62,394 nt of DNA from the NCBI GenBank assembly GCA_017500935.1, contig JAFVXW010000045.1, positions 1 to 62,394 of the forward strand, read 5' to 3'. The stretch is from Lachnospiraceae bacterium (GTDB lineage: Bacteria; Bacillota; Clostridia; Lachnospirales; Lachnospiraceae). Shown here one piece after another: positions 17,378 to 27,413 of the stretch. The translations under genes and the position numbers were made by a program. Each line of letters begins with the position of its first letter. The stretch's first letter is position 1. The notes beneath the pieces are model-generated. The model made no database searches and was not told where the DNA came from. It saw nothing but the letters and a program-made list of their open reading frames with translations.

Positions 17378-17917
17378 TTACTTTTCGTAAGGCATACCGA
17401 ATAATCTCAGTAATTCGCGTGCCTCTTCGTCAGTCTTTGCAGTAGTAACAACGATTACGTCCATACCTCTAACCTTCTCAACCTTATCGTATTCGATTTC
17501 GGGGAAGATCAGCTGCTCTTTGATACCCAGAGCGTAGTTACCTCTGCCATCGAAAGAGTTTGCGCTTACACCACGGAAGTCACGTACGCGGGGAAGTGCC
17601 AGGTTAACCAGACGATCCATGAAGTCATACATCTTGTCGCCACGAAGAGTTGTCTTACAGCCAATTGCCATACCTTCACGAATTTTGAAGTTAGCGATGG
17701 AGTTCTTTGCTTTGGTCAGTACAGCTTTCTGTCCGGTAATGGTTTCAAGATCTTTTACAGCAGCATCCAGAGCTTTTGCATTTTCTTTTGCTTCGCCAAC
17801 ACCCATGTTGATGACGATCTTATCCAGCTTCGGAACTTCCATAATGTTCTTGTAACCAAACTTTTTGATCATTGCGTCAACGATCTCATTTGTATATAAA
17901 TCTTTAAGTCTGCTCAC
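17378..17917 (-). CDS. rplE: 50S ribosomal protein L5
   Basis: 179 residues from the GTG at 17915-17917, the usual family length and start (SRLKDLY); GGAGG lies eight bases upstream, whereas a start nine codons earlier has no site. [23 protein letters not shown]-antisense-free core [20 protein letters not shown], and [20 protein letters not shown] are canonical. L5 binds 5S rRNA and contacts P-site tRNA. Confidence 0.97.
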   Translation of the reverse strand: MSRLKDLYTNEIVDAMIKKFGYKNIMEVPKLDKIVINMGVGEAKENAKALDAAVKDLETITGQKAVLTKAKNSIANFKIREGMAIGCKTTLRGDKMYDFMDRLVNLALPRVRDFRGVSANSFDGRGNYALGIKEQLIFPEIEYDKVEKVRGMDVIVVTTAKTDEEARELLRLFGMPYEK

Positions 17918-17940
17918 GTTATTAGCCTCCTTCCTTGGAA

Positions 17941-18252
17941 TCAATCAATCACTTCGCCGGTAGATTTAGCGAAACGAACTTTTTTGCCGTTCTCTTCCTT
18001 GAAGCCAACGCGGGTTGCCTTGCCATTGTGAACGTACATTACGTTGGAAGCATCAATGGGAGCTTCTTTCTGGATGATTCCGCCATTCTGGTTTGCTGCA
18101 GAAGGTTTGGTGTGCTTGGTTACTACGTTAACGCCTTCAACGGTAACCTTGCCGTCCTTTTTGTCAACGGCGATAACTTTTCCTTCTTTGTCTTTATCTT
18201 TGCCAGCGATTACCTTAACGGTGTCGCCTTTCTTAATTTTCATAGTAGACAT
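17941..18252 (-). CDS. rplX: 50S ribosomal protein L24
   Basis: 103 residues. A KOW motif is seen at [20 protein letters not shown], followed by [13 protein letters not shown] and the C-terminal [19 protein letters not shown]. The first ATG (18252) has AGGAGG seven bases upstream and is preferred over the Met three codons later. L24 is an assembly initiator near the exit tunnel. Confidence 0.97.
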   Translation of the reverse strand: MSTMKIKKGDTVKVIAGKDKDKEGKVIAVDKKDGKVTVEGVNVVTKHTKPSAANQNGGIIQKEAPIDASNVMYVHNGKATRVGFKEENGKKVRFAKSTGEVID

Positions 18253-18264
18253 AAAGGCACCTCC

Positions 18265-18633
18265 TTATAATACTTCGGGAGCCAGAGAAGCAATTTTCAT
18301 AAACTGCTTGTCACGAAGCTCACGTGCTACTGGTCCAAAGATACGGGTTCCTCTGGGGGACTTGTCATCTTTGATGATAACAGCAGCATTTTCATCGAAT
18401 TTGATATAAGAACCGTCTTTACGACGTACGCCCTTTACGGAACGAACGACAACAGCCTTAACAACATCGCCTTTCTTTACAACGCCGCCGGGTGTTGCAT
18501 CTTTAACGCTGGCAATGATGATATCACCGATATTTGCATATCTTCTGGTAGAGCCACCCATAACTCTGATGCAAAGGATTTCTTTTGCACCTGTGTTATC
18601 GGCAACTTTCAGTCTTGTTTCCTGTTGAATCAT
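18265..18633 (-). CDS. rplN: 50S ribosomal protein L14
   Basis: 122 residues, exact family length. [37 protein letters not shown] and [20 protein letters not shown] are canonical. L14 forms an inter-subunit bridge and binds RsfS. Confidence 0.98.
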   Translation of the reverse strand: MIQQETRLKVADNTGAKEILCIRVMGGSTRRYANIGDIIIASVKDATPGGVVKKGDVVKAVVVRSVKGVRRKDGSYIKFDENAAVIIKDDKSPRGTRIFGPVARELRDKQFMKIASLAPEVL

Positions 18634-18661
18634 AATAATTCTCCTTTCAAATTGCCGTTAA

Positions 18662-18916
18662 TTATTTAGCTCTTTCGATAATTTCAACAAGTCTCCATCT
18701 CTTGTCCTTGGACAGGGGTCTTGTTTCCATAACCTTTACGGTATCGCCGATGTTGCATTCGTTGTTCTCGTCATGAGCTTTGAGCTTGTAAGTCTCTTTT
18801 ACGATCTTCTTGTAAAGAGGATGCTTTACATGGTCTTCAATTGCAACAACGATAGTTTTATCCATTTTATTGCTAACGACTTTACCAGTACGTGTCTTTC
18901 TTAAATTACGTTCCAC
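18662..18916 (-). CDS. rpsQ: 30S ribosomal protein S17
   Basis: 84 residues. [20 protein letters not shown] and [20 protein letters not shown] followed by [20 protein letters not shown] are canonical. S17 is an early 16S-binding OB-fold protein. Confidence 0.98.
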   Translation of the reverse strand: MERNLRKTRTGKVVSNKMDKTIVVAIEDHVKHPLYKKIVKETYKLKAHDENNECNIGDTVKVMETRPLSKDKRWRLVEIIERAK

Positions 18917-18946
18917 GTTAGTGTGCTCCTTTCTGGATGACCAAAA

Positions 18947-19156
18947 TTATTCTGCAACTTTGGCTTTCTGAGTCATAACTGTCTGAATTCTGGCAATGTT
19001 CTTTCTAACTTCCTTGATTCTGGCAGTATTGTCAAGCTGGTTTGTTGCATTCTGGAATCTCAGGTTGAAAAGTTCCTTCTTAGCAGCTACTAATTCCTGT
19101 GCCAGTTCAGCAGCTGTCTTGTTGTTTAATTCTTCTACAAACTTCTTAGATTTCAT
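18947..19156 (-). CDS. rpmC: 50S ribosomal protein L29
   Basis: 69 residues, helical hairpin. [20 protein letters not shown] and [16 protein letters not shown] are canonical. L29 lies at the exit tunnel near trigger factor. Its ATG overlaps the rplP stop (ATGA). Confidence 0.97.
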   Translation of the reverse strand: MKSKKFVEELNNKTAAELAQELVAAKKELFNLRFQNATNQLDNTARIKEVRKNIARIQTVMTQKAKVAE

Positions 19157-19584
19157 TTGCTTACACCGCCTTCCAAGTCTGCTTTAGAAACAATTTTACA
19201 TTTGCAAGGAAGCTTATGCATTGCCAGACGTAATGCTTCTTTCGCCTGTTCTTCGGGAACACCAGCGATTTCGAACATTACACGACCAGGCTTTACAACT
19301 GCTACCCAGTATTCAAGAGTACCCTTACCGGAACCCATACGAGTTTCAGCGGGTTTAGAGGTTACGGGCTTGTCGGGGAAGATTTTGATCCAAACCTGAC
19401 CAGCACGCTTTGTGTAACGGGTAAGTGCGATACGGGCTGCTTCGATCTGATTGGATCTGATCCAGCAGGGCTCGGTAGCTACAAGACCGTATTCACCATA
19501 ATTGATCACGTTGCCGCGGGTTGCCTTACCAGCCATGGAACCACGGAACTGTTTACGACGTTTTACTCTTTTAGGCATTAACAT
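19153..19584 (-). CDS. rplP: 50S ribosomal protein L16
   Basis: 143 residues. [60 protein letters not shown] are canonical. The first ATG is closer to the GGGAG site than the Met two codons on. L16 organises the A site; its conserved arginine after VTSKPAE is the target of YcfD-type hydroxylation in some bacteria. Confidence 0.98.
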   Translation of the reverse strand: MLMPKRVKRRKQFRGSMAGKATRGNVINYGEYGLVATEPCWIRSNQIEAARIALTRYTKRAGQVWIKIFPDKPVTSKPAETRMGSGKGTLEYWVAVVKPGRVMFEIAGVPEEQAKEALRLAMHKLPCKCKIVSKADLEGGVSK

Positions 19585-19586
19585 AG

Positions 19587-20246
19587 TTATTTATCGCTCC
19601 CTTCCTTGTTTCCTTTTGTGGGAAGAACTTCGCCCTTGTACACCCATACCTTAACGCCAACTTTGCCGTAGGTGGTGTCTGCTTCAGCGAAACCGTAATC
19701 GATGTCTGCTCTCAGGGTCTGCAGCGGAATAGTACCTTCGCTGTAGAACTCAGTACGTGCGATATCTGCGCCGCCAAGACGACCGGATACTGCAGTCTTG
19801 ATGCCCAGTGCGCCGGACTTCATAGTTCTGCCGATGCAGGACTTCATAGCTCTTCTGAAGGATACACGGTTTTCCAGCTGCTGAGCGATGTTCTCAGCTA
19901 CCAGCTGTGCATCTCTGTCAGGTCTCTTGATTTCCTTGATGTCAACCAGAACCTTCTTGTCTGTCAGCTTGGACAGTTCTTTTTTGGTAACTTCGATTTC
20001 TGCGCCGCCCTTACCGATTACAACGCCGGGCTTAGCAGTGTAAAGGATAACTTTTACTCTGTCAGATGCTCTTTCGATCTCGATCTTGGAAACGCCTGCA
20101 GCGTACAGTTTCTTCTTTAAGAATTTTCTGATATTGTAGTCTTCTACCAGATAATCTGAAAACTCAGCGTCATTAGCGTACCACTTGGAGTCCCATTCTT
20201 TAATAACGCCGACTCTTAAACCATGAGGATTAACTTTCTGTCCCAT
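19587..20246 (-). CDS. rpsC: 30S ribosomal protein S3
   Basis: 219 residues. [20 protein letters not shown], the KH domain [14 protein letters not shown] and the C-domain [20 protein letters not shown] are canonical. S3 forms part of the mRNA entry channel. It ends three bases before rplP. Confidence 0.98.
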   Translation of the reverse strand: MGQKVNPHGLRVGVIKEWDSKWYANDAEFSDYLVEDYNIRKFLKKKLYAAGVSKIEIERASDRVKVILYTAKPGVVIGKGGAEIEVTKKELSKLTDKKVLVDIKEIKRPDRDAQLVAENIAQQLENRVSFRRAMKSCIGRTMKSGALGIKTAVSGRLGGADIARTEFYSEGTIPLQTLRADIDYGFAEADTTYGKVGVKVWVYKGEVLPTKGNKEGSDK

Positions 20247-20261
20247 TATCTTTCCTCCTAC

Positions 20262-20651
20262 TTACTTTCTTTCATCAAGCACAACGGTGATGTGGCTCAT
20301 TCTCTTTTCGATTCTGTAAGCTCTGCCCTGTGCTCTGGGTCTTACTCTCTTCATTGTAGGACCCTGGTTAGCATAGCATTCTGCAACGTAAAGGTTGTCT
20401 CTGCTCATGCCGTTGTTGTTCTCTGCGTTTGCTGCAGCAGATTCTAATAACTTCTTAACCAGGCTGGAAGCGTATCTGGGATTGTAAGTAACGATAGCAA
20501 GTGCTTCGTCAAGGTTCTTACCTCTGATGGCATCCAATACAAAACATGCTTTGGTTACAGACACTCTTGCGTAAGATAATTTTGCAGAAGGTCTTGTATC
20601 CTTATTCGCATTTCTTTCTCTCTTAATTTGGGCTCTATGTCCTTTAGCCAT
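20262..20651 (-). CDS. rplV: 50S ribosomal protein L22
   Basis: 129 residues. KLSYARVSVTKACFVLDAIR, KLLESAAANAENNNGM and the tunnel-lining loop VRPRAQGRAYRIEKRMSHIT are canonical. The loop shows no macrolide-resistance-like insertion. Confidence 0.98.
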   Translation of the reverse strand: MAKGHRAQIKRERNANKDTRPSAKLSYARVSVTKACFVLDAIRGKNLDEALAIVTYNPRYASSLVKKLLESAAANAENNNGMSRDNLYVAECYANQGPTMKRVRPRAQGRAYRIEKRMSHITVVLDERK

Positions 20652-20670
20652 GGAAACAGCCTCCTTTCAA

Positions 20671-20952
20671 TTATCTAACTTTGGACTTCTTCTCGTCTTT
20701 ACCGTGACCTCTGTAGGTTCTGGTAGCTACGAATTCGCCGAGTTTGTGTCCAACCATATCTTCAGTTACATATACCGGAACATGCTTGCGGCCGTCATGT
20801 ACTGCAATTGTGTGTCCTACGAAGGACGGGAAAATTGTAGAACGACGGGACCAAGTCTTGATAACCTGTTTCTGTCCGGAAGCGTTCAGCGCATCAACTT
20901 TTTTCAGTAAGCTAGCGTCAGCGAACGGTCCTTTTTTCAGTGATCTTGCCAT
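20671..20952 (-). CDS. rpsS: 30S ribosomal protein S19
   Basis: 93 residues. [40 protein letters not shown] and [18 protein letters not shown] are canonical. S19 pairs with S13 in the 30S head. Confidence 0.98.
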   Translation of the reverse strand: MARSLKKGPFADASLLKKVDALNASGQKQVIKTWSRRSTIFPSFVGHTIAVHDGRKHVPVYVTEDMVGHKLGEFVATRTYRGHGKDEKKSKVR

Positions 20953-20968
20953 TGTTCATTTCCTCCTA

Positions 20969-21811
20969 TTATTTAATAGCCTTACCGTCTCTTCTTCTTA
21001 CAATCAGCTTGTTGGAAGCTTTCTTAGCCTTACGTGTCTTCAAGCCGAGTGCCGGTTTGCCCCAAGGAGTGCTCGGACCAGGACGGCCGATACCGGTCTT
21101 ACCTTCACCACCACCGTGAGGATGATCGTTAGGGTTCATTACGGAACCGCGAACGGTAGGACGGATACCCATGTGACGCTTACGACCAGCCTTACCAACG
21201 TTGATCAGGTTGTGATCGCCGTTACCTACAACACCTACGGTTGCGCGGCAAACGATCGGAACCATTCTCATTTCGCCGGAAGGAAGTCTCAGAGTAGCGT
21301 ACTTGCCTTCTTTAGCCATAACCTGTGCGCCGTTACCAGCAGAACGAACCATCTGGCCGCCCTTGCCGGGATATAATTCTACGTTGTGTACCATGGTACC
21401 AACAGGAATTTCAGATAAAGGTAAGCAGTTACCGATCAGTACTTCTGCTTTAGGGCCGTTCATAACGGTCCAGCCTACCTGCAGACCTTCGGGAGCGATG
21501 ATGTATGCCTTTTCACCGTCAGCGTAGCAGATCAGAGCGATGTTTGCAGTTCTGTTGGGATCGTATTCGATACCAATAACCTTTGCAGGGATGTCATCTT
21601 TAAATCTCTTGAAATCTACGATTCTGTACTGGGTGCGAACGCCGCCGCCGCGATGTCTTACAGTGATTTTACCCTGGTTGTTACGACCGGAATTCTTCTT
21701 CAGAGATACGCAGAGGCTCTTCTCAGGAGTGCTCTTGGTGATCTCGGAAAAATCGGAACCAGTCATATTTCTTCTGGAAGGTGTATAGGGATTATATGTT
21801 TTAATTCCCAT
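20969..21811 (-). CDS. rplB: 50S ribosomal protein L2
   Basis: 280 residues. [20 protein letters not shown], the RNA-binding region, and the C-terminal [20 protein letters not shown] with the histidine implicated in peptidyl-transferase activity are canonical. It follows rplW with a 74-base gap, slightly longer than its neighbours. Confidence 0.98.
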   Translation of the reverse strand: MGIKTYNPYTPSRRNMTGSDFSEITKSTPEKSLCVSLKKNSGRNNQGKITVRHRGGGVRTQYRIVDFKRFKDDIPAKVIGIEYDPNRTANIALICYADGEKAYIIAPEGLQVGWTVMNGPKAEVLIGNCLPLSEIPVGTMVHNVELYPGKGGQMVRSAGNGAQVMAKEGKYATLRLPSGEMRMVPIVCRATVGVVGNGDHNLINVGKAGRKRHMGIRPTVRGSVMNPNDHPHGGGEGKTGIGRPGPSTPWGKPALGLKTRKAKKASNKLIVRRRDGKAIK

Positions 21812-21885
21812 GATGATTTCTCCTTTAACTATTTATTATCGCGCTTTTCATGCGCATAGATGGAATCGGCTTATGCCGGTTCAGA

Positions 21886-22185
21886 TTACAGACCAGCGAA
21901 GATCTCGATATCTTTGCTGTCAGCAGTCAGAGTTACGATAGCCTTTTTGATCTTGGCAGTCTTGCCAACAACCATGCCGCGTCTCTTGTTCTTGCCGTCT
22001 GCGTTTAAGGTGTTAACCTTAGCAACCTTAGCGCCTTCGAACATTTTTTCAACTGCTTCTTTGATCTGGGTCTTGTTAGCTTCCGGATTTACCAGGAAGG
22101 TATATTTCTTTTCGCTCATGCCAGCCATGCTCTTTTCAGTGATAACGGGCTTGAGGATTACGTCATAGTATTTGATGTCAGCCAT
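21886..22185 (-). CDS. rplW: 50S ribosomal protein L23
   Basis: 99 residues. [20 protein letters not shown] and [20 protein letters not shown] are canonical. L23 is the exit-site dock for trigger factor and SRP. Its ATG overlaps the rplD stop (TAATG). Confidence 0.98.
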   Translation of the reverse strand: MADIKYYDVILKPVITEKSMAGMSEKKYTFLVNPEANKTQIKEAVEKMFEGAKVAKVNTLNADGKNKRRGMVVGKTAKIKKAIVTLTADSKDIEIFAGL

Positions 22186-22805
22186 TACGCGTATACCTCC
22201 TCGATAGTCTTAACAGCGTCCTTGGTCAGAACAACCTTGCCAGCCTTCATAACATCATATACGTTGATGGTGTTAGGCAGTGCCATGGTGATGGTGGGGA
22301 TGTTCTTAGCGCTCATCATAACGTTTTCGTCGTTTTCATTTACAACAACCAGACCGTTGTTTACGTTCAGGTTCTTCATAACCTGTGCGAAGTTCTTGGT
22401 CTTGATTGCATCAAGCTTCAGTTCTTCAACAACTACCAGCTTGTCTGCTGCTACGCGGCTGGTCAGAGCGGACTTTAATGCTGCTCTCTTTTCTTTCTTG
22501 TTGAGCTTGAAGGAGTAATCTCTGGGTACGGGAGCGAATACTACGCCGCCGTGTGTCCACTGGGGAGCTCTGGTTGAACCCTGTCTAGCGTGACCGGTTC
22601 CTTTCTGTCTGTAGGGCTTTTTGCCGCCGCCGGATACTTCAGCGCGGGTCTTAGCCTTCTGAGTTCCCTGACGATTATTTGCAAGCTGCTGCACAACTGC
22701 GAGATGTACCAGATGTTCGTTTACTTCAACACCGAATACTGCATCGCTTAATTCGATAGTGCCAACAACCTGGCCTTCCATATTTAAAACAGATACGTTT
22801 GCCAT
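22185..22805 (-). CDS. rplD: 50S ribosomal protein L4
   Basis: 206 residues. [20 protein letters not shown], the tunnel loop [20 protein letters not shown] and [17 protein letters not shown] are canonical. L4 lines the exit tunnel and represses the S10 operon in enterobacteria; here the S10 leader is long enough to hold such a control, though none is proven. Confidence 0.98.
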   Translation of the reverse strand: MANVSVLNMEGQVVGTIELSDAVFGVEVNEHLVHLAVVQQLANNRQGTQKAKTRAEVSGGGKKPYRQKGTGHARQGSTRAPQWTHGGVVFAPVPRDYSFKLNKKEKRAALKSALTSRVAADKLVVVEELKLDAIKTKNFAQVMKNLNVNNGLVVVNENDENVMMSAKNIPTITMALPNTINVYDVMKAGKVVLTKDAVKTIEEVYA

Positions 22806-22828
22806 CTGTGTAGTCCTCCTTTCCTAAT

Positions 22829-23512
22829 TTAAGCATCCATTCTGGTGGTTTCTTTGATGGTTACTAATGCTTTCTTAGGGCCCGGTACTGCACCTTTAAC
22901 CAGGAGCAGGTTCTTATCTGCATCAACTCTTACAACTTCCAGATTCTGAACGGTTACTTTTACGCAGCCCATGTGACCAGGCATGCCTTTGCCCTTGAAT
23001 ACGCGGCTAGGGGAGGAACATGCACCATTGGAACCCTGATGACGATGGAACTTGGAACCGTGAGCCATAGGTCCTCTGTGCTGGCCCAGTCTCTTGATCG
23101 CGCCCTGGAAGCCTTTACCTTTGCTGATTGCAGTTGCATCTACTTTATCGCCAGCTGCGAAGATGTCAGCTTTGATTTCCTGAGCCAGTGCATACTCGGA
23201 AGCGTTTTCGAACTTGAATTCTCTAACATATCTCTTGCAGGAAACACCAGCTTTTGCAAAGTGACCCTTCATAGCCTTGTTAACGCCATGTCTGTGGATG
23301 ATCTCTTTCTTGCCAGCTTTGTCTTTGTTGACAATTCTTTCTTTCTTGTCTACGAAACCAACCTGAACTGCTTCGTAGCCATCGTTCTCAACGGTCTTGA
23401 TCTGGGTTACTACACAAGGACCAGCCTGAAGAACGGTTACGGGTACTAATACGCCGTCATCGTTGAAGATTTGAGTCATTCCGACTTTGGTAGCTAAAAT
23501 CGCTTTTTTCAT
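22829..23512 (-). CDS. rplC: 50S ribosomal protein L3
   Basis: 227 residues, somewhat longer than the usual 205-212. [40 protein letters not shown] and [20 protein letters not shown] are canonical. The extra residues appear as a basic insert ([18 protein letters not shown]) around residues 64-82. The glutamine in HRHQGS is the PrmB methylation site in the family. Confidence 0.97.
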   Translation of the reverse strand: MKKAILATKVGMTQIFNDDGVLVPVTVLQAGPCVVTQIKTVENDGYEAVQVGFVDKKERIVNKDKAGKKEIIHRHGVNKAMKGHFAKAGVSCKRYVREFKFENASEYALAQEIKADIFAAGDKVDATAISKGKGFQGAIKRLGQHRGPMAHGSKFHRHQGSNGACSSPSRVFKGKGMPGHMGCVKVTVQNLEVVRVDADKNLLLVKGAVPGPKKALVTIKETTRMDA

Positions 23513-23630
23513 TTTGACCTCCTGTTTGTTTCTACATAGCGGAATGTTCGCGGCTTTCCTGCTTCTTAAAAGAAGTGGTTAAAGCTGTTGGACTATTCAT
23601 ACGTCTTTGTAGAGGTTTTTTGTTTTTGAG

Positions 23631-23948
23631 TTATTTGTTTTTCATTTTGATGTCGATGTAAACACCGGCAGGCATTTCCAGTCTCTGAAGTGCATCTACA
23701 GTCTTAGCAGTAGGAGCAATGATGTCGATCAGTCTCTTGTGGGTTCTCTGTTCGAACTGTTCTCTGGAATCTTTGTACTTGTGAACCGCTCTAAGAATAG
23801 TAACTACTTCTTTCTTAGTGGGAAGCGGTACGGGTCCGCTCACCTGTGCTCCGTTCTTCTTGACTGTTTCAATGATCTTCTTTGCAGACGCATCAACTAA
23901 CTGATGATCGTATGCTTTCAGCGTAATACGCATTACCTGATTTGCCAT
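23631..23948 (-). CDS. rpsJ: 30S ribosomal protein S10 (NusE)
   Basis: 105 residues from the ATG at 23946-23948, preceded by AAAGGAGG; an upstream extension of 20 codons has no site. [40 protein letters not shown] and [15 protein letters not shown] are canonical. First gene of the S10-spc-alpha block, behind a leader of about 280 nucleotides. Also part of antitermination complexes as NusE. Confidence 0.98.
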   Translation of the reverse strand: MANQVMRITLKAYDHQLVDASAKKIIETVKKNGAQVSGPVPLPTKKEVVTILRAVHKYKDSREQFEQRTHKRLIDIIAPTAKTVDALQRLEMPAGVYIDIKMKNK

Positions 23949-24231
23949 AAAAAAAGTCGCCTCCTTTTCGCGCTTTTGAAATAAGTGCGACAAGCGGTGA
24001 CTGTACACTCTCCCGTGTGTGTCCTACCGATAAGCAACCCTGAAAGTTTATATCCTTTCACTTATCCGTGGCTTTACACGTCGTTTCCCCTATGGTATCA
24101 TAGGTGCTGTTGTCTGGTACAGTGACTTGTCGTCAGTTTACTAACTTGACATTCGCTCCACGGAAAACCTGCCGGAATTATTGATTTTTCCTGGCAGCAA
24201 CCTCTCGCTTCATCGCTATCATGTCACAGCA
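23949..24231 (-). other. Long 5' leader of the S10 operon
   Basis: About 283 transcribed bases between the predicted start site and rpsJ, with no gene. It contains a stem CCTATG/CATAGG (about 24090-24106) and other GC-rich segments. In Bacillota r-protein leaders often bind a product of their operon. The sequence does not match a leader class I can name. Confidence 0.5.
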
Positions 24232-24237
24232 ATAGTT

Positions 24238-24266
24238 AGTATAAAGTAAAGCTTTTTAAATTGCAA
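24238..24266 (-). promoter_or_regulatory. Main promoter of the S10-spc-alpha operon
   Basis: -35 TTGCAA (24261-24266), 17-bp AT-rich spacer, -10 TATACT (24238-24243). The sequence upstream (24267-24330) is AT-rich with A/T runs like an UP element, as expected for a very strong promoter. The stretch 24267-24508 otherwise holds no gene. Confidence 0.8.
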
Positions 24267-24508
24267 GCGTTTTTTCAGAAAATTTTACGAATTTCATGTA
24301 CAAAGTTTAGTACAATTCAACAATGTACAAATACAAAAACAATTTGCTCTGTTTTTTGCCTGCTCCACTCCTCCCGGCAAGCAAATCCCCTCATTTTCCG
24401 CTTTTTGCTTGCTCAACTATATTTTATATACAATAATGTCTGACAAATAACGCCGTTTCTTCTATATTATATATTCCCATCGAATCCATATGCAGGCATA
24501 AAAGTCCA

Positions 24509-24537
24509 TTGCCAATTTTGCCTGATTCGTGTATAGT
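24509..24537 (+). promoter_or_regulatory. Promoter of the methyltransferase gene
   Basis: -35 TTGCCA (24509-24514), 17-bp spacer, -10 TATAGT (24532-24537), about 60 bases before the ATG at 24600. Confidence 0.65.
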
Positions 24538-24599
24538 AGTATAGTAATTACAAACACAACAGACAGCTATACATTTCAGAAAAGAACGGAGCATACTTT

Positions 24600-25460
24600 A
24601 TGTGGATTGCAGATAATTGGAAAGATTACGAAGTATTGGATACTTCTTCCGGCGAAAAGCTGGAACGCTGGGGTGATTACATTCTGGTTCGTCCCGATCC
24701 CCAGGTCATCTGGAACACTCCCAAGTCCCTTCCCGGCTGGAAAAAGAAAAACGGACATTATCACAGAAGCACCAAAGGCGGCGGTGAATGGGAATTTTTC
24801 AATCTTCCCGAAGAATGGAGCATTCAGTACCGCGATCTTACTTTCCGCTTAAAACCTTTCAGTTTCAAACATACCGGTCTGTTCCCTGAACAGGCTACCA
24901 ACTGGGACTGGTTTTCAGATATCATCAAAAAGTCTGACCGCCCTTTAAAAGTTCTTAACCTTTTTGCCTACACAGGCGGTGCAACTTTAGCCGCTGCCAA
25001 AGCCGGCGCAAGCGTTACTCACGTGGACGCTTCCAAAGGTATGGTAAGCTGGGCAAAGGAAAATGCTGCCGCATCCGGGCTAGGCGATGCTCCCATCCGC
25101 TGGCTGGTTGATGACTGTGTAAAATTTGTAGAAAGAGAAATCCGCCGCGGCAATAAGTACGATGGCATCATCATGGATCCTCCTTCCTACGGCAGAGGAC
25201 CCAAAGGCGAGATCTGGAAGATCGAAGAAAGCATTTATCCTTTCATCGAACTGACCACCCAGATCCTTTCCGACGATGCCAAGTTCTTCTTATTAAACTC
25301 CTACACCACCGGCTTACAGCCCGCTGTTTTAAGTTATATGATCAATACTGCTGTTGTAAAGAAGTTCGGCGGTCAGGTGGAAGCTGCCGAGATCGGTCTT
25401 CCCGTCACATCCACAGGACTGGTACTTCCCTGCGGTGCTTCCGGCAGATGGAGCAAATAA
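24600..25460 (+). CDS. Class I SAM-dependent methyltransferase (RlmI/RlmK-like)
   Basis: 286 residues. Motif I LNLFAYTGGATLAAAKAGA (from residue 119), acidic VDAS (142-145) for the SAM ribose, and DPPSYG (193-198), the family IV motif of RNA m5C and N-methyltransferases of the RlmI/RlmK type. The N-terminal 85 residues form a beta-rich region rather than the PUA domain of E. coli RlmI. The substrate is likely rRNA, but this is inferred from family only. Monocistronic, with its own promoter and a strong terminator after it. Confidence 0.88.
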   Translation: MWIADNWKDYEVLDTSSGEKLERWGDYILVRPDPQVIWNTPKSLPGWKKKNGHYHRSTKGGGEWEFFNLPEEWSIQYRDLTFRLKPFSFKHTGLFPEQATNWDWFSDIIKKSDRPLKVLNLFAYTGGATLAAAKAGASVTHVDASKGMVSWAKENAAASGLGDAPIRWLVDDCVKFVEREIRRGNKYDGIIMDPPSYGRGPKGEIWKIEESIYPFIELTTQILSDDAKFFLLNSYTTGLQPAVLSYMINTAVVKKFGGQVEAAEIGLPVTSTGLVLPCGASGRWSK

Positions 25461-25486
25461 GTCTGTTGTCAGATCAGGCAAAAAAC

Positions 25487-25540
25487 AAGGACAGTGCATA
25501 TCATCATGCAGTGATATGCCTGTCCTTATATTTTTGTATT
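25487..25540. terminator. Bidirectional terminator
   Basis: Outer stem AAGGACAG/CTGTCCTT (25487-25494 with 25520-25527) extended by GCATATCA/TGATATGC inside, with T-rich sequence on the plus side and an A-run at 25480-25485 that serves the minus strand. It separates the convergent methyltransferase and CarD-like genes. Confidence 0.85.
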
Positions 25541-25543
25541 TCA

Positions 25544-25888
25544 TTACATATCTTTACTTTTCAATTCTTCCAGCAGTTTTTGCGCTCTTTCTACTATATA
25601 TAATGCTTCCTGTAAAAGCTTATCCTGGCTGTCTGCCTCTTCACCCCGTTTTTCCTTTTCCCATGTTTCCTGCAAAAGCTTCTGCGCCTCTTCCAGCGAG
25701 ATCAGCGGTCTGAGCAGCGACTTATGATTTTCCACCGGAATATAGGAATTTTTCTTTTTGTCCGTCAGGGAACGAAGCACATAATAGGCAACCGGCACCG
25801 CATTCTTCTGGGCAGCCAGCTTTACAATATCCTCCACGTAACAAACGCCAATGGCATCACTGAAAATCACATCTTTTTTCTGAAACAT
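25544..25888 (-). CDS. CarD/TRCF-domain-like protein, short form
   Basis: 114 residues from the ATG at 25886-25888 with GAGGAG six bases upstream. The first 65 residues (FQKKDVIFSDAIGVCYVEDI and a later YIPVENHKSLLRPLIS) resemble the RNA-polymerase-interacting domain of CarD/CdnL and of the repair factor Mfd. The C-terminal 50 residues are helical and charged, possibly coiled coil, without the leucine-zipper-like DNA-binding domain I would expect of full-length CarD. It probably tunes RNA polymerase, but this is inference. It lies just after the Fnr-type gene on the same strand. Confidence 0.65.
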   Translation of the reverse strand: MFQKKDVIFSDAIGVCYVEDIVKLAAQKNAVPVAYYVLRSLTDKKKNSYIPVENHKSLLRPLISLEEAQKLLQETWEKEKRGEEADSQDKLLQEALYIVERAQKLLEELKSKDM

Positions 25889-25920
25889 TTCTATCTCCTC
25901 AACTATAAATCCAATAAATA

Positions 25921-26589
25921 TCAAGGCATTTGCAAAAGTTCAAAACAACTCTTTCTACAGCTGATCACACCCTCTTTGCAAAGCTTTCCAATTTCGGCAG
26001 ACATGGCACTTCGCTCCACTCCAAGATAATCCGCTAATTCCTGTCTGTCATAAGGAATCGTAAAACGCCCGGATTGATTGATCTTGGCCTGATCCATTAA
26101 AAACGCCATCAGCTTCTCACGGGTTGTTTTCCTGGAAATGATTTCTATCTTCCGATTCAGCATCAGGTTTTTTCCTGCCAGAACACGAAGCAGATTGTAA
26201 ATGACCTGTTTATGAAATTCACAGGCATTGCTGCAGGAATTCAGCACGCGCCGACAGTCAAAAAGCATGATCTGACTATCCGCAGATGCAACCACACTTA
26301 CCGGAAGACAAGCAAGCGCAGCACACGAAAAAGTCTCTCCAAACAATTCTCCTGGCTGCAGCGTCCCCATCACACTGCGGTTTCCATAATAATCTTCTTT
26401 CACCATCATGACAGCACCACTCAGCACGATCCCCACATATCTGGCAATATCTCCTTCCGCAAAAACAGTCTGGTTTTTGACAGCAGTGAGCACTTTGGCC
26501 TGCAGACAAAACAGCATCCCCTGAATATGCTCCCGTGCAATACCATCAAAAAGGTCGCATTTTTCCAAAACATCCAGATATTTTTCCAT
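25921..26589 (-). CDS. Crp/Fnr-family transcriptional regulator
   Basis: 222 residues. Cyclic-nucleotide-binding-like beta roll (VLSGAVMMVKEDYYGNRSVM, GELFGETF), a long dimer helix, and a winged helix with recognition region DRQELADYLGVERSAMSAEI. Eight or more cysteines are spread over the protein, but the fixed N-terminal four-cysteine Fe-S set of true Fnr is not evident. It is divergent from the ferredoxin operon, which it probably controls; such regulators in Clostridia respond to redox or nitrosative stress. Confidence 0.88.
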   Translation of the reverse strand: MEKYLDVLEKCDLFDGIAREHIQGMLFCLQAKVLTAVKNQTVFAEGDIARYVGIVLSGAVMMVKEDYYGNRSVMGTLQPGELFGETFSCAALACLPVSVVASADSQIMLFDCRRVLNSCSNACEFHKQVIYNLLRVLAGKNLMLNRKIEIISRKTTREKLMAFLMDQAKINQSGRFTIPYDRQELADYLGVERSAMSAEIGKLCKEGVISCRKSCFELLQMP

Positions 26590-26693
26590 ATTGCCTCTTT
26601 CTGTTGTTTTTCCAACATACTTTTAAAAAAGATACTAATATAATAAACGAAGAAAGTCAAGTTCCATCCCTCAGACTAAAAAAGGAGAAACAA
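26590..26693. promoter_or_regulatory. Divergent control region between the Fnr-type and ferredoxin genes
   Basis: A TATAAT -10 box (26638-26643) faces the ferredoxin gene, with no good -35 at 17 bp, as expected for an activator-dependent promoter. The 104-base region is AT-rich and contains TTGTTTTTCCAACA (26602-26615), a partial inverted repeat that could be the regulator's site. Confidence 0.5.
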
Positions 26694-27377
26694 ATGATCA
26701 GAAAAATTATAAAAATTGATGAAACAAAATGTAATGGCTGCGGCGCATGTGCTTCTGCCTGTCACGAAGGCGCCATCGGCATTGTAAACGGCATCGCAAA
26801 GCTGATGCGCGAAGATTACTGCGACGGTCTGGGAGACTGCCTCCCCGCCTGTCCCACCAACGCCATTTCTTTTGAAGAACGCGAAGCGCCCGCTTACGAT
26901 GAACAGGCCGTACTGGCCGCCAAAGCCGCTCAGGCATCCAAAACTGCTTCCCACGTCCAGGCAACCTCTCCCTGCGCAGCAAAACCCACCTGCACACAGA
27001 ACACCAGCAGCAGTTTTCTCTCCCAGTGGCCGGTCCAGATCAAACTCGTTCCCATTCAGGCTCCTTTTTTTGACGGCGCCGAACTTTTAATCGCAGCAGA
27101 CTGCAGCGCCTATGCCTATGCCCGTTTTCACGAAGATTTCATCCGCGGACGTGTAACCTTGATCGGCTGTCCCAAACTGGATGAAGGGGATTACAGCGAA
27201 AAACTGACACAGATCTTTACCCAAAACGAGATCAAAAGCATCACGATCACACGCATGACTGTTCCCTGCTGCGGCGGACTGGAGTACGCTGTCAAAACTG
27301 CACTGAAAAACAGCGGCAGACAAATCCCCTGCCAAACCGTCATCATTTCCCCCAACGGTCAAAAGCAGGTGCGCTGA
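26694..27377 (+). CDS. 4Fe-4S ferredoxin-like protein with C-terminal cysteine domain
   Basis: 227 residues from the ATG at 26694 with AAAGGAG upstream. An N-terminal ferredoxin domain carries C13, C16, C19, C23 (CNGCGACASAC) and a second cluster motif C43, C49, C53 (CDGLGDCLPACP), where one usual cysteine is absent. A Thr/Gln/Ala-rich linker with several cysteines (95-115) leads to a C-terminal domain with GCPKLD and VPCCGGLEYAVK. Proteins of this build are common near hydroxylamine-reductase and redox regulators in anaerobes and are thought to donate electrons. First gene of a small operon facing away from the Fnr-type gene. Confidence 0.8.
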   Translation: MIRKIIKIDETKCNGCGACASACHEGAIGIVNGIAKLMREDYCDGLGDCLPACPTNAISFEEREAPAYDEQAVLAAKAAQASKTASHVQATSPCAAKPTCTQNTSSSFLSQWPVQIKLVPIQAPFFDGAELLIAADCSAYAYARFHEDFIRGRVTLIGCPKLDEGDYSEKLTQIFTQNEIKSITITRMTVPCCGGLEYAVKTALKNSGRQIPCQTVIISPNGQKQVR

Positions 27378-27413
27378 CCATTTCATGCTATTGTTCTGTG
27401 GAGGTAAATAACA

